Positions 23,634-34,679 of a stretch of 64,000 nucleotides of DNA are shown in pieces. The position numbers and the translations under genes are program-made. Source of the DNA: Palsa-461 sp963768185 (GTDB lineage: Bacteria > Actinomycetota > Acidimicrobiia > Acidimicrobiales > RAAP-2); assembly GCA_963768185.1 (NCBI GenBank), contig CAVYGS010000004.1, positions 124,001-188,000 on the forward strand. Direction: 5' to 3'. The notes below the pieces were generated by a model that worked only from the letters and a program-made list of their open reading frames with translations, had not been told where the DNA came from and made no database searches. Position 1 is the stretch's first letter. Every line of letters begins with the position of its first letter.

Positions 23634-24599
23634 TCAGTTCCCGATGTGGTCGGCCGGCACCGTGCCGAGCTTGCCGGCCTGGTAGTCCTCGAACGCCTGA
23701 GCGAGCTCGGCGCGGGTGTTCATCACGAAGGGCCCGTAGGCGGCGACCGGTTCGCGGATCGGGATGCCCCCGAGCACCAGGACGTCGAGCGCCGGCACGT
23801 CGGGGTCTTGGGCGCGGTCCGCCTCGAGCACGATGGCGTCGCCGGCGCCGTGGACCGCCAGTTGCCCGGCGCCGAACGGGTGTCGGTCCTCACCCACGGT
23901 GCCGCGACCGGCGAGCCCGTAGGCGAGCGCGTTGAACTGGGGCGACCACGGCAACACCAGACGCGCGCCGGGAGCGAGCGTCGTGTGCACGAGAGCGATC
24001 GGGGTGTGGGTCAGGCCTGGCCCCTCCTGCCCGGCCACCTCGCCGGCGATGACGCGGACGAGCGCGCCGCCATCTTCGGACGCGAGCAGGAGAGCCGCCG
24101 CAGGTTCGATGTCTTGATAGCGGGGGTCCACCCACTTCGAGGCCGCCGGCAGGTTCACCCAGAGCTGGATGCCGTGGAAGAGCCCGCCGGTCACGACGAG
24201 TGACTCGGGCGGTCGCTCGATGTGCAAAATGCCCGACCCGGCGGTCATCCACTGGGTGGCACCATCGGTGATCACGCCGCCGCCGCCGATCGAGTCCTGG
24301 TGCTGCATGATTCCGTCGATCATGTAGGTGACGGTCTCGAAGCCCCGGTGCGGATGCCACGGCGTGCCTTTCGGCTCGCCCGGCCCGTAGTTGACCTCGC
24401 CCATTTGGTCCATGTGGACGAAGGGATCGAGATCGGCCTGCGAGACCCCAGCAAACGCGCGGCGCACCGGAAAGCCCTCGCCCTCGAAGCCAGATGGTGC
24501 CGTGGTCACGCTCTTCACCGGGCGGACCGCCGAGTGCTCGGGATCCAAGGCGCCGACGCGGGGGAGCACGAGGAGATCGTCAACGGTCACTGCTGGCAT
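23634..24599 (-). CDS. Pirin-family protein
   Basis: 321 residues, a bicupin. The metal site is seen in the N-terminal cupin (WHPHRGFETVTYMIDG, followed by H in MQHQD and the E of ILHIERP), and the pirin start FPVRRAFAGVSQADLDPFVH is typical. Pirins include quercetin dioxygenases and redox-sensing regulators, so the exact role is open. ATG 24599 is preferred, since GGAGG ends six bases before it; GTG 24602 is adjacent. Confidence 0.9.
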   Translation of the reverse strand: MPAVTVDDLLVLPRVGALDPEHSAVRPVKSVTTAPSGFEGEGFPVRRAFAGVSQADLDPFVHMDQMGEVNYGPGEPKGTPWHPHRGFETVTYMIDGIMQHQDSIGGGGVITDGATQWMTAGSGILHIERPPESLVVTGGLFHGIQLWVNLPAASKWVDPRYQDIEPAAALLLASEDGGALVRVIAGEVAGQEGPGLTHTPIALVHTTLAPGARLVLPWSPQFNALAYGLAGRGTVGEDRHPFGAGQLAVHGAGDAIVLEADRAQDPDVPALDVLVLGGIPIREPVAAYGPFVMNTRAELAQAFEDYQAGKLGTVPADHIGN

Positions 24600-24768
24600 C
24601 ACTCACCTCCGAAACTGACGCGAACCCGCGGTTCAACGCCGCGGGTCCGGTGGCCATTCCCCGCGACGGGGCCGCCCACAGGTCAAGGTGCCAGGTCCCT
24701 GGGCGTCCGCGCCGATGGTGGTCGCCGCGGCCGACGCATTCGATCCCCGAATCTTGTACAAGTGCGGA

Positions 24769-25350
24769 GTGAACGACTCCCATCTGCAGTACCTGTCCAG
24801 TCCCGAGTGGTCCAAGACGTTGGAAACTGACCTCCTCCCCTGGGTCGAAGGCGCAGGCCCTCTCGGAGACCACGTCCTGGAGATCGGCCCCGGCCCCGGA
24901 CTCACGACCGACCTCCTCCGTCAGCGCGTTGCCAGGGTCACGGCGGTCGAGATCGACCCGTCTCTGGGCCTGGCGCTTCAGACCCGCCTGGCCGGCACGA
25001 ACGTCGAGGTGATCGTGGCTGACGCGACCGCGGCCGGCCTGCCCGCCAACCACTATTCGGCCGCCGCCTGTTTCTCCGTGCTGCACCACATGGCCAGCGC
25101 CGAGGACCAGGACCGGCTCTTTCGCGAGCTCCACCGGGTGCTTCGGCCCGGGGCGATCTTCGTTGGGCAGGAGTCCTTGGACCAGGAGATGATCCGGGCC
25201 GGCCACGCAGACGACGTCTTCACCGCGGTCGATCCAGAGGAGCTGTCCGACCGCCTCGCCGCCGTCGGCTTTGGGCCTCTTACGACCGACGTGTTGGGCT
25301 ACCACTTCAGGTTCGTGACAAGAAAGCCGGACAACGAGCAACGGGACTGA
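24769..25350 (+). CDS. Class I SAM-dependent methyltransferase
   Basis: 193 residues from GTG 24769. The start MNDSHLQYLSSPEWSKTLE resembles that of related actinobacterial methyltransferases; ATG 24715 is an in-frame alternative. Motif I is VLEIGPGPGLTTDLL, motif II VTAVEIDPSL, and the FSVLHHMASAEDQ loop follows. It is likely a small-molecule methyltransferase, and no partner gene suggests the substrate. Confidence 0.85.
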   Translation: MNDSHLQYLSSPEWSKTLETDLLPWVEGAGPLGDHVLEIGPGPGLTTDLLRQRVARVTAVEIDPSLGLALQTRLAGTNVEVIVADATAAGLPANHYSAAACFSVLHHMASAEDQDRLFRELHRVLRPGAIFVGQESLDQEMIRAGHADDVFTAVDPEELSDRLAAVGFGPLTTDVLGYHFRFVTRKPDNEQRD

Positions 25351-25459
25351 CCCGTCCCAACCTGTGGTGGTCCTCTGGCGCCAGGCGACCAGCAAGGGTG
25401 ACCGGGGCCGGCCCTCCGGAGCGCAGATAACCTGCGGATCCGGACGGGGAGGCACGTGA

Positions 25460-25813
25460 GTGGACAACGACTGGGCTCGACCGGTGGTGCACTGGGAGAT
25501 CGTCGCCAAGGATCCTGACGCGCAGGCGGCCTTCTACGGAGCGCTGTTCAACTGGTCGATCGGCGAAGGCCCAATCGCCCGGATCCCGGCGGGCATCGGA
25601 GGACCGGAGCCGGGCCCCGGCGGCCACATCCGCCAGGGCGACGCTCCGGGGGTCGCCCTCTACGTCCAGGTCCGCGATCTCGCCTCGTCACTCGGCCGCG
25701 TCCGGGAGCTCGGAGGCAAGGTCCTGAGCGACCCGCTCGATGTGCCCGACGGACCCACGATCGCGTTTACGGAGGACCCCGAGGGGAACCCGCTCGTGCT
25801 GGTGCAGCAATAG
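25460..25813 (+). CDS. VOC (glyoxalase/bleomycin-resistance) family protein
   Basis: 117 residues, one VOC module of two beta-alpha-beta-beta-beta units. The first begins VVHWEIVAKDPDAQAAFYGA, with the His ligand and the common FYGALFNW segment. The second ends IAFTEDPEGNPLVLVQQ, with the Glu-containing DPEGNPL motif. GTG 25460 has GGGGAGG seven bases upstream. Enzymatic activity is unknown. It ends one base before a convergent gene. Confidence 0.85.
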   Translation: MDNDWARPVVHWEIVAKDPDAQAAFYGALFNWSIGEGPIARIPAGIGGPEPGPGGHIRQGDAPGVALYVQVRDLASSLGRVRELGGKVLSDPLDVPDGPTIAFTEDPEGNPLVLVQQ

Positions 25814-25814
25814 A

Positions 25815-26102
25815 TCAGCTGACCTCTTCGTAGCGGTCGGTCTCCACGCTGGCGCGGTCGACGAGGTCCATGAACCGCTGGGCGTGCGGGTCGTGGCCCC
25901 ACTTCGCGGCGCACGCGTCGGAATCTGCGGCGGACGCCCACAGGTCGACCACGATCCAGTCCCCGTGCTCCCCCCGAGCGGTGGTCCGGCGCACCAGTCC
26001 CGGCTGCTGGTAGGCGAACTCCTCCTGGAGGACCTTGTCGGCCGCGAGGAAGTCGGCCTCGGACGCGCCGTCGGCCAACGAGAAGCGCATGGTCTCGATC
26101 AC
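25815..26102 (-). CDS. Small dimeric alpha/beta-barrel (ABM-like) protein
   Basis: 95 residues from GTG 26102. The pattern is that of ferredoxin-like dimeric barrels such as antibiotic-biosynthesis monooxygenase relatives: METMRFSLADGASEADFLAA-type strand-helix, then GDWIVVDLWASAADSDACA and a C-terminal FMDLVDRASV. No cofactor site can be pointed to. It stands alone between two convergent or divergent genes. Confidence 0.65.
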   Translation of the reverse strand: MIETMRFSLADGASEADFLAADKVLQEEFAYQQPGLVRRTTARGEHGDWIVVDLWASAADSDACAAKWGHDPHAQRFMDLVDRASVETDRYEEVS

Positions 26103-26211
26103 CGTGTCAGGCTAAACGAGCGCTCTACCCGGTGGCCCACGCGCCGGCCGCTGGCGCCTCGCGCCGGTCGGGTGTAGGACGGCAGCGAAGACACCAGCGA
26201 AGGGGGAGGCC

Positions 26212-27000
26212 GTGCCCTGGGTCGACGTGAACGGTTCGGACATCTACTTCCACGACGAGGGCGAAGGGCAGCCCCTCGTCTTTCTCCACGGGATGTCGTC
26301 GTGCGGCGAGGCGTGGTTCCAGCAGTTCGAGGCCTTTGCGCACCGTTTCCGGGTGCTCGCCTACGACAGCGTCAACCATGGCCATTCGCAGAACTCGCCC
26401 CGAGGGGAGCCCGAGCCCGACCGCGCCGACGAGCTCGAAGGCTTCCTGGCGGCGCTGGGCATCGAACGGCCCATCCTGGCCGGGAACTCCATGGGCGGCA
26501 GCACGCTGTTGCGGTGGGCCTCGAGACATCCCGACGACGCCGCGGCGCTGATCCCCTCGGGGTCGGGGGTCGCTCGCTCGACGGACGGGCAGGCCGAGAT
26601 GGCGCGGCGGCTCGCCCAGCCGCTCGCCGAGGAGACGATCTTCCTCCCCTTCGGGGACTCGCTGACTGAGCGCCTTCGCGACGAGCAGCCGGTCCTCTAC
26701 GACCGGTATTTCCGGATCCGCTCGACCGCGACGCGCATCGAGGCGCTCCGCCACCCGCGGGCCCCCACGGCCGCCAACCCGTCCCGGAGCGAGCTGGCAG
26801 GGACGATCGGCCGGGTGACCTCCCCGATGCTCATCGTGGTCGGCGGTGTAGACCGCGCGGTGCTGGCCGCCGAGTACCTCCACGAGCTCGTCCCCCACAG
26901 TCGACTCACCGTGATCGACGGGGCTCCGCACAACGTGTACTGGGAGGCGGCCGAGGAGTACAACGCGGCGGCGGCGAAGTTCCTCGACGAGGTGCTCTAG
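26212..27000 (+). CDS. Alpha/beta-fold hydrolase
   Basis: 262 residues. GTG 26212 follows GGGGGAGG closely. Motifs are the oxyanion strand LVFLHGMSSCGEAW, the nucleophile elbow LAGNSMGGST and the C-terminal histidine in VIDGAPHNVYWE. The family covers esterases, haloperoxidases and C-C hydrolases, and nothing nearby narrows the substrate. Confidence 0.88.
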   Translation: MPWVDVNGSDIYFHDEGEGQPLVFLHGMSSCGEAWFQQFEAFAHRFRVLAYDSVNHGHSQNSPRGEPEPDRADELEGFLAALGIERPILAGNSMGGSTLLRWASRHPDDAAALIPSGSGVARSTDGQAEMARRLAQPLAEETIFLPFGDSLTERLRDEQPVLYDRYFRIRSTATRIEALRHPRAPTAANPSRSELAGTIGRVTSPMLIVVGGVDRAVLAAEYLHELVPHSRLTVIDGAPHNVYWEAAEEYNAAAAKFLDEVL

Positions 27001-27080
27001 GCACTGGCTCGGACAGGGGCACTCGGGCGTCACGTACTGTACGGACGGAACCCGTTGCCGTTGCGGCGAACCGACTCACG

Positions 27081-29045
<1,965 letters not shown>

Positions 29046-29183
29046 ACCGAACGGCGTGGGGCGGGCTGGCGAAGCAGCTCGCCCGGCAGCAGCCCGGGGC
29101 GCTACTAGGCCGAGAGGATTGGGTGAGCTCCGGCCTGTTTACGCTGGGCTCGGTCCGCAGGGCACACAACGAGGGGGCCACCG

Positions 29184-30311
29184 ATGGCGACCGAAGGGGC
29201 GACCGCACCCGGATCTCGAGGCGCTCTTCCGGGGCTGCGCGGTGTTCAGGACTTCTCCTGCACCGTCCACGACCTCGACGAAGCGACTTCGTTCTTCACC
29301 ACGGTGTTCGGTGCCGTCGTGCTGAGCGACTCCGGTCCGGTCGAAGACCGGCGACGGTCGTCGATGCGGACCTTCGCGAACGCCGACGTGCGCACCGTCG
29401 TCCACGGCACGCGTCGGCTCCGCACGCCGTTTCTCAACCTCGAGCTGACCGCGGCGTCCTACCCGGGCCAACGTGAACTGTGGCCGGGGATGGAGGACAT
29501 CGGTGGCTGGCACCTTGCCGGCTACGTCGACGACCTTGACGTGGCGCTCGAGGTCCTCGAGGACACCGACGTGTACATCCTCGGACCCGGAAAGAAGCCC
29601 ACGATCAACGCGCCTGAGGTAGGCGAGGGTTCGTCCACCTGTCACTGCATGACGGATTGGGGCTTGCACTTCGAGCTGCTCACCTACCCGAACGGCCGGG
29701 CCTACATGGCCGATTTCCCGAGGCTGCTGTGGAATCCCGCGCGACCCGACGGCGGGGCGACGTCCCGCGTGGCGAGCAGTGCTTCCATCCCTGGGTTTCG
29801 CGGCTTCGAGCACCTGAGCATCGCGGTGAGCGACATTGACGAGGCTTCGGCCTTCTTCGAAGGCGTGCTCGGGTGTGAGCGTTTCTATGACATGGGCCCT
29901 CTCGCTGATCGCCACGGCAGTGGGTTCGGCGCCTATGTGAACGTGGACGTGCGCATCGAAGTCGCAAAGGCGCGGCTCTTTCGGAGTCCATACCTCAACT
30001 TCGAGATCGTCGAGGCGCGTTTCCCAGGTCAAGTGCGACAGTGGCCGCAGCTCTTCGACGTCGGCGGGTGGAAGCTCACCCTGGCGGTCGACGATATCGA
30101 AGAGGCGCTCGAGTGCCTGCACACGATGGATATCCATGTCCTCGGGGGCAAGCGGGAGGAACCCGTCGCCGGCTCGGCCGCGTGCGGGAATCGGGTCTCG
30201 TGCCTGACGCCATTCGGTCTCCACTTCGACCTGATCTCCGGCTTCTCGGTGGGCTCCGAACCGGGCCGCCCTGGCGTCGCCAGCTGGGATCCCCGGTTCC
30301 CGGACCGGTAA
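29184..30311 (+). CDS. Tandem-duplicated VOC-family protein
   Basis: 375 residues made of two about 180-residue copies. Copy 1 begins LRGVQDFSCTVHDLDEATSF and copy 2 begins FRGFEHLSIAVSDIDEASAF. Both then contain PGQ, a WP segment and DIGGW or DVGGW, followed by VDDLDVALEVLEDTDVYILG and VDDIEEALECLHTMDIHVLG respectively. The first-strand metal-ligand position is Asp in copy 1 and His in copy 2, so copy 1 may not bind metal. ATG 29184 follows GAGGGGG. The function is unknown; it neighbours a P450 gene. Confidence 0.8.
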   Translation: MATEGATAPGSRGALPGLRGVQDFSCTVHDLDEATSFFTTVFGAVVLSDSGPVEDRRRSSMRTFANADVRTVVHGTRRLRTPFLNLELTAASYPGQRELWPGMEDIGGWHLAGYVDDLDVALEVLEDTDVYILGPGKKPTINAPEVGEGSSTCHCMTDWGLHFELLTYPNGRAYMADFPRLLWNPARPDGGATSRVASSASIPGFRGFEHLSIAVSDIDEASAFFEGVLGCERFYDMGPLADRHGSGFGAYVNVDVRIEVAKARLFRSPYLNFEIVEARFPGQVRQWPQLFDVGGWKLTLAVDDIEEALECLHTMDIHVLGGKREEPVAGSAACGNRVSCLTPFGLHFDLISGFSVGSEPGRPGVASWDPRFPDR

Positions 30312-30330
30312 GGGAAGCCCCGGGCCGCGT

Positions 30331-31527
30331 TCAGCGCACCGGGGCGAAGGAGAGCCTGACCTCGGACGGGCCCCGTGAGCAGCCCGAGTCGTAGGTCACG
30401 TGATCGTCCTCGAGGCGGATGTCCTCGAGGCGGGACAGGAGCTCCTCGAGAGCGACCCGCAGTTCCAGGCGGGCCAGGTGCACACCCAGGCAGTAGTGCG
30501 GGCCGTGCCCGAAGGCGAGATTGCGAGCCTGACGTTGGAGATCGATCTCGTCGGGGTGGTCGAACTGGCGCGGGTCGCGGTTGGCAGACGCCACCAGCAG
30601 CAGGATGCGATCACCCGCCCGTATGTGCTGATCCGCAATCTCGAGGTCGGACGTGGCCGTACGAACGAGTCCACCCGCGACCGGCTCCCATCGCAGGAAC
30701 TCTTCGATGGCGCCGGGAATGAGCGCTTGGTCCTCCCTGAGCAGCTGGTAGATGTCGGGCCGCCTGGTCAGGGTGACGATGATGTTGCCCAAGGCGTGGT
30801 ACGTCGTGTCGAGACCCGCCGCGATGAGGTGCATGAGCGTGCGGAGGATCTCGTCTTCGGTAAGTGGGCGGCCCGCGATCGTCCCGTGTAGGAGGCCGTC
30901 GATCACGTCGTCTCGCCGTGGCCCGGCTCGCCTTTGGTCCAGAAGCTCCGCGATGAGCTCCAGAAAACTTCGGTGGATGAGCTTGGCGCCCGGTTTGTCC
31001 AGATCGTGCATCATGCCGAGGATCAGGGTGAACGCCTCGTCCACGGCGGCGTCGGGGAGCCCGAGGAACAGCCCGAAGATGACCTCTCCAGGGAGCGGTC
31101 GAGCGAACTCGGTGATGAACTTGCATGAACCGCGCTCGACGAACGAATCGATCAGTTGCGTGACGATGTTCCGGATCGCTCCCTCGTACCTCGCGACTGC
31201 GTTCGCCCTGAAATAGGGATCGAGCAGGCGACGGAACCACACATGGTCGCTCGGCTCGCATTGGAGGGGAATCAGCGGGATCGCCCCGGGATTGGGAGGA
31301 ATCGTCGTCGTGGGCACGGTGGAGAGTGTCTCGGCGTCGGCGAAGCTCCTTTGGACTTCCTCGAACCTGGTGACGACCCAAAACCCTCCGTTCGCATCGC
31401 TGTGCGCAACGGGGCAACGTTCGCGGAGCAGGTCGGCGACCTCGAAGAAGTGCTCGCCACACTCGGGGTCGAAAGGGTCATAGCGTTCGATCAAGCGCGC
31501 AAAGCTCGAATCCTGATCGACTGCCAC
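30331..31527 (-). CDS. Cytochrome P450
   Basis: 398 residues. The heme-binding loop FGHGPHYCLGVHLARLEL places the axial thiolate at Cys346. The I helix reads LIAAGLDTTYHALG (the usual acid before Thr is Asp) and the K-helix ExxR motif is in IEEFLRWEP. There is no fused reductase. GTG 31527 follows GGGAGG. Electron-transfer partners are not encoded next to it, apart from ferredoxin-like debris far upstream. The substrate is unknown; hydroxylation of a lipophilic compound is the family norm. Confidence 0.93.
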   Translation of the reverse strand: MAVDQDSSFARLIERYDPFDPECGEHFFEVADLLRERCPVAHSDANGGFWVVTRFEEVQRSFADAETLSTVPTTTIPPNPGAIPLIPLQCEPSDHVWFRRLLDPYFRANAVARYEGAIRNIVTQLIDSFVERGSCKFITEFARPLPGEVIFGLFLGLPDAAVDEAFTLILGMMHDLDKPGAKLIHRSFLELIAELLDQRRAGPRRDDVIDGLLHGTIAGRPLTEDEILRTLMHLIAAGLDTTYHALGNIIVTLTRRPDIYQLLREDQALIPGAIEEFLRWEPVAGGLVRTATSDLEIADQHIRAGDRILLLVASANRDPRQFDHPDEIDLQRQARNLAFGHGPHYCLGVHLARLELRVALEELLSRLEDIRLEDDHVTYDSGCSRGPSEVRLSFAPVR

Positions 31528-31663
31528 CTGACCTCCCTCAACGTCCCCCGACGATTCGGCTCCAGCGTAGCGACGTCAGCTGCGACGATCGCGGGGTCGT
31601 CCGCCTCGCATGGACGCTCCGGAGTAAGTTCGCCGGCGCGTAAGGCCGAGACGAGGAGCTTCG

Positions 31664-32089
31664 ATGGAGGACCCGGGACGCGTTCTGAGCGCTGATGAGA
31701 CGGCGTCGCGATTGGCCAGTTTCGCGGTCGTCGCAGAGGTGTTCACCCGGCTGGATGCAAAGGACATCGACAGTGCCCTCGAGTTGTACGCGGACGACGC
31801 GACGTTCCTACAGGCTCACGGGAAAGAAGCGATCAAGGACACGATGGTCCGGGGGATGGCACCAAACGCCGACAAGCGCAGCCGTCATGTGATCACCAAC
31901 CTGAGGGCGTCGAGGGTTGACGGGGTGACCATCGTGGTGGAGTACACGGCGGTCGCGTTCACACTCGACGGGCCCGGGCCCTACGCCGCCCGAGCAGTCT
32001 TCGACCAGCGCCAGGTCCACCGGCTGGAGGCCGATGGGCAACTCCGCGTGGTCGACCACCAGATCTTGGGCTTCGAACCGGTCCACTGA
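31664..32089 (+). CDS. SnoaL/NTF2-like fold protein
   Basis: 141 residues. After a short tail come the cone-shaped NTF2-like features: AEVFTRLDAKDIDSALELYA, DDATFLQAHGKEAI, then strands around RHVITNLRASRVDG and VVEYTAVAFTLDG, ending LRVVDHQILGFEP. The family includes ketosteroid isomerases, dehydratases and non-enzymatic carriers. The start ATG 31664 has GAGGAG upstream. It lies between the divergent P450 gene and an FMN dehydrogenase gene. Confidence 0.75.
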   Translation: MEDPGRVLSADETASRLASFAVVAEVFTRLDAKDIDSALELYADDATFLQAHGKEAIKDTMVRGMAPNADKRSRHVITNLRASRVDGVTIVVEYTAVAFTLDGPGPYAARAVFDQRQVHRLEADGQLRVVDHQILGFEPVH

Positions 32090-32101
32090 AGGTCCGGAGG
32101 C

Positions 32102-33279
32102 TCAGCGCGCTCCCGTGCGGGCCGGCCACAGGGCCGGCAAGTCGAGATCCGCGATCTCAAGGTCGTGCACCGACGCGATCCCCAGCTCGGCGAGCGTCCG
32201 GTCGATGCCGTCCCGAATGATCTCGAGGACTCGCTGTACTCCTTGAGAGCCTCCGGCTGCGAGTCCCCAAATGCAGGATCGACCGCAGAGCACGGCGCGG
32301 GCGCCCAGAGCGATGGCCTTGACGACGTCAGCGCCCGTTCGCACGCCGCCGTCGAGGAGGACCTCGACCTGGCTTCCCACCGCGTCCAGGACGCCGGGCA
32401 GCGCGCGGAGTGACCCCGGCACGCCGTCGAGCACCTTGGCTCCATGATTCGAGACCACGATCGCGTCGGCCCCTGCATCGACCGCACGGCGGGCGTCGTC
32501 GGGTCGGGTGATCCCCTTCACGACGATCGGACCCTGCCACGCCGCGGCGATCCACGAGATGTCGTCCCATGTCGGGGTGAGCGGGAGCGCCTCCGAATAA
32601 GGGAGGGGAGGATCAGTCGGTGACGGGCGCACGTTGGCCGCTTCGAGTTTCAGACCTTCGTGTGCGTAGTCGGCAAACCATCGTGGGCGAACGACTAGCT
32701 CCGGGAAGTAGCGAAGCGCGTTGGCGAGCGTGACCTTCGTGGGTATCTGGTTCCGCGCCGCGCCGGGGAGGGCGTCTCGGAGACTCCGAGCAGATCGACC
32801 GTCAGGAGGAGGACGCTGCAACCGGCTGCCCGTGCCCGCTCGATGGCACCCTCGACGGCGCCGCGTCCACCAGCCAAGTACAGCTGGTACCAGACCGGAC
32901 TCGAGGTCGCCGCGGCGATCTCTTCGATGGGGCGACTCGACATCGTGCTCACCCCGACCGGGATTCCCATGGCATCGGCGGCGCGAGCGAACCCGACCTC
33001 GGCTTCCCGATGGGCCAGCCTGAGGATTCCGATCGGCGAGACAATGACGGGCATGGCGAGCGGCACACCCAGCAGGCTGGTCGCGAGCTCTCGTTTCTCG
33101 TGGTAGACCGCGACACGGGGGCGGAAGCCGACCTCCCGGAACGCGTGCAGGTTGTCGTCCAGCGTCAGCTGATCGCCGCTTCCGCTCGCAAACGCCTGGT
33201 AAACGCTCTTCGGGATGCGACGCTTGGCGCGCCGCTCGGCGTCGAGAACGCTCGAGATCCGTTGGGCGCTGCGTGCCAC
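32102..33279 (-). pseudogene. FMN-dependent alpha-hydroxyacid dehydrogenase/oxidase, frame broken
   Basis: A member of the lactate/glycolate oxidase and MftD superfamily. The first part (GTG 33279 with GGGGAGGGCGAG upstream) has RIPKSVYQAFASGSGDQLTL, LAMPVIVSPIGILRLAHREA and VWYQLYLAGGRG, up to SVLLLTVDL. The second part, in another frame, has TWDDISWIAAAWQGPIVVKG, the active-site VSNHGAKVLDG and VLLDGGVRTGADVVKA. The switch lies at about 32781-32792 and needs one base added or two removed. It is probably one 390-residue protein. MftD identity cannot be claimed because no other mycofactocin gene is seen. Confidence 0.75.
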
Positions 33280-33325
33280 CTCGCCCTCCCCATCTTGCGG
33301 CCGAGTGGTTCTTCCTCTGTGCCGG

Positions 33326-34531
33326 TTAGAAGCTAACTCGTGTCCAGCTGGTACCACCGTCCACGGTCTGCAGAAGCTCCGGCCTCTCGGCCGCACGTTG
33401 GCTCAAGGCGACAGTGCCCAACGCAAATCCGTCCGTTTGGTTCACGAACAGCAGCTGATATGCCGCGTAGAACGGAGGTTGGGAGACAGTGACGAAGTCA
33501 ACCCCGCCGTTAGTCGTCTCCTCGAGCTTGCGCGAGTCAGTGCCGAGGTATGCGAAGGCGGTCTCAGCATTCACTGGGTCGAAGGCGGCACCGATGGTTC
33601 CCCCAACGGTCAGGACCGGTCGGAAGTGCTGCCCGATCTCGCGATGCAAATAGGAAATCAGCAACCCGGTCGGACACTCCGCCCACATCGCCCCGCCTGC
33701 CATCGGGGTCACCCCGCAGGCGGTCACCCCGCCTAGGTGCGGTGTCGGAGTGTCCGCAAATGGCGCCGCTCCGCCGGTCGACTCGAGCAGATGAGGGTAA
33801 GAAGTGCCGTTTGAAAGGCTCTGAAAGCTCAACCACACCGCCAACCCCTCGACCCCCAGACGCACCGGGAACCCGCTGAGCAATGGATTCCCAGGTATCG
33901 GCACGCTCGACCACTTCTTTGACCCAGCCGCCGACCTGGCAAGTCGGAAATCTCCACAATCGGTGGTCCGTCCACCCTTCAGGCGCTCTGTGCAGCGAAA
34001 AAGGACTACGTAAAACGTCGACTCTGATGCCGCCATGTCCGAGACATAGAGGTGAGGTCCGAAGCTGAACCGGTGCCAGCTCCGGCCGCCATTGTCGGTG
34101 GCGAGGATGGGGCCGCCTGGAGGCCCCCCGACCGCCGACGTCGCATTTTCAATCGCGTAGCCGTCGACGCGGTTGGCGAACACGAGGAACTGGATCGGTC
34201 CCGCCCCCGGGTACCGCAGTGGTGTGCTCGTCGGAGCACGCACCTCGGTGAAGTTCTCCGGGCTGCCAGTCGACCCGGTGGTTCCTCGCCACAGCTCCTC
34301 ACACCACCTCTCATGACACCTGGCGGAGCCAAGGACAAAGATTGTTGAAGTGTCACCGGCTTGCGCGAGCAGAGCCGGTCCAAACGATGATGTAGACGGA
34401 CTGATCTTCGGTGTCCCGGAAGAAGGCTTGGCCGTTGTCCGCGCCGTGGACAACTTCGATCCTCCGCAGCCGAACATCAAAGCCAGAGACACCACCACCG
34501 TGTTGGCAATGCCAAATTGACGCAGCTTCAC
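33326..34531 (-). CDS. Probable lipoprotein with sialidase/BNR-type beta-propeller repeats
   Basis: 401 residues from GTG 34531. The N-terminus (KLRQFGIANTVVVSLALMFG then C) is a signal with a lipobox-like cysteine. A Ser/Thr/Pro-rich linker follows, then a repeat region with BNR/Vps10-like signatures such as ATDNGGRSWHRFSFG, EETTNGGVDFVTV and LQTVDGGTSWTRVSF. The ligand is unknown. Two other in-frame starts exist further upstream (up to 34576). It is an outer-face binding protein by inference. Confidence 0.65.
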   Translation of the reverse strand: MKLRQFGIANTVVVSLALMFGCGGSKLSTARTTAKPSSGTPKISPSTSSFGPALLAQAGDTSTIFVLGSARCHERWCEELWRGTTGSTGSPENFTEVRAPTSTPLRYPGAGPIQFLVFANRVDGYAIENATSAVGGPPGGPILATDNGGRSWHRFSFGPHLYVSDMAASESTFYVVLFRCTERLKGGRTTDCGDFRLARSAAGSKKWSSVPIPGNPLLSGFPVRLGVEGLAVWLSFQSLSNGTSYPHLLESTGGAAPFADTPTPHLGGVTACGVTPMAGGAMWAECPTGLLISYLHREIGQHFRPVLTVGGTIGAAFDPVNAETAFAYLGTDSRKLEETTNGGVDFVTVSQPPFYAAYQLLFVNQTDGFALGTVALSQRAAERPELLQTVDGGTSWTRVSF

Positions 34532-34679
34532 GGCTACTTCACGGCTAGCCGTGGGCGCTCGTTGACAAGCTCTCAATCACTCGCGGGCAAGCACGAAGAT
34601 TGCTCAGGCGGCCGACGATTTGTCCCGCGCTTGGGCAACCGTCACGCCCTTGGGCAGCCGTGCCCCCTCGGCAACCCCA

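Noticed and set aside
32102..33279. Assignment of the FMN dehydrogenase to mycofactocin MftD
   Set aside because: No mftA, mftB, mftC or other partner is present and the motifs are common to the whole lactate/glycolate oxidase family.
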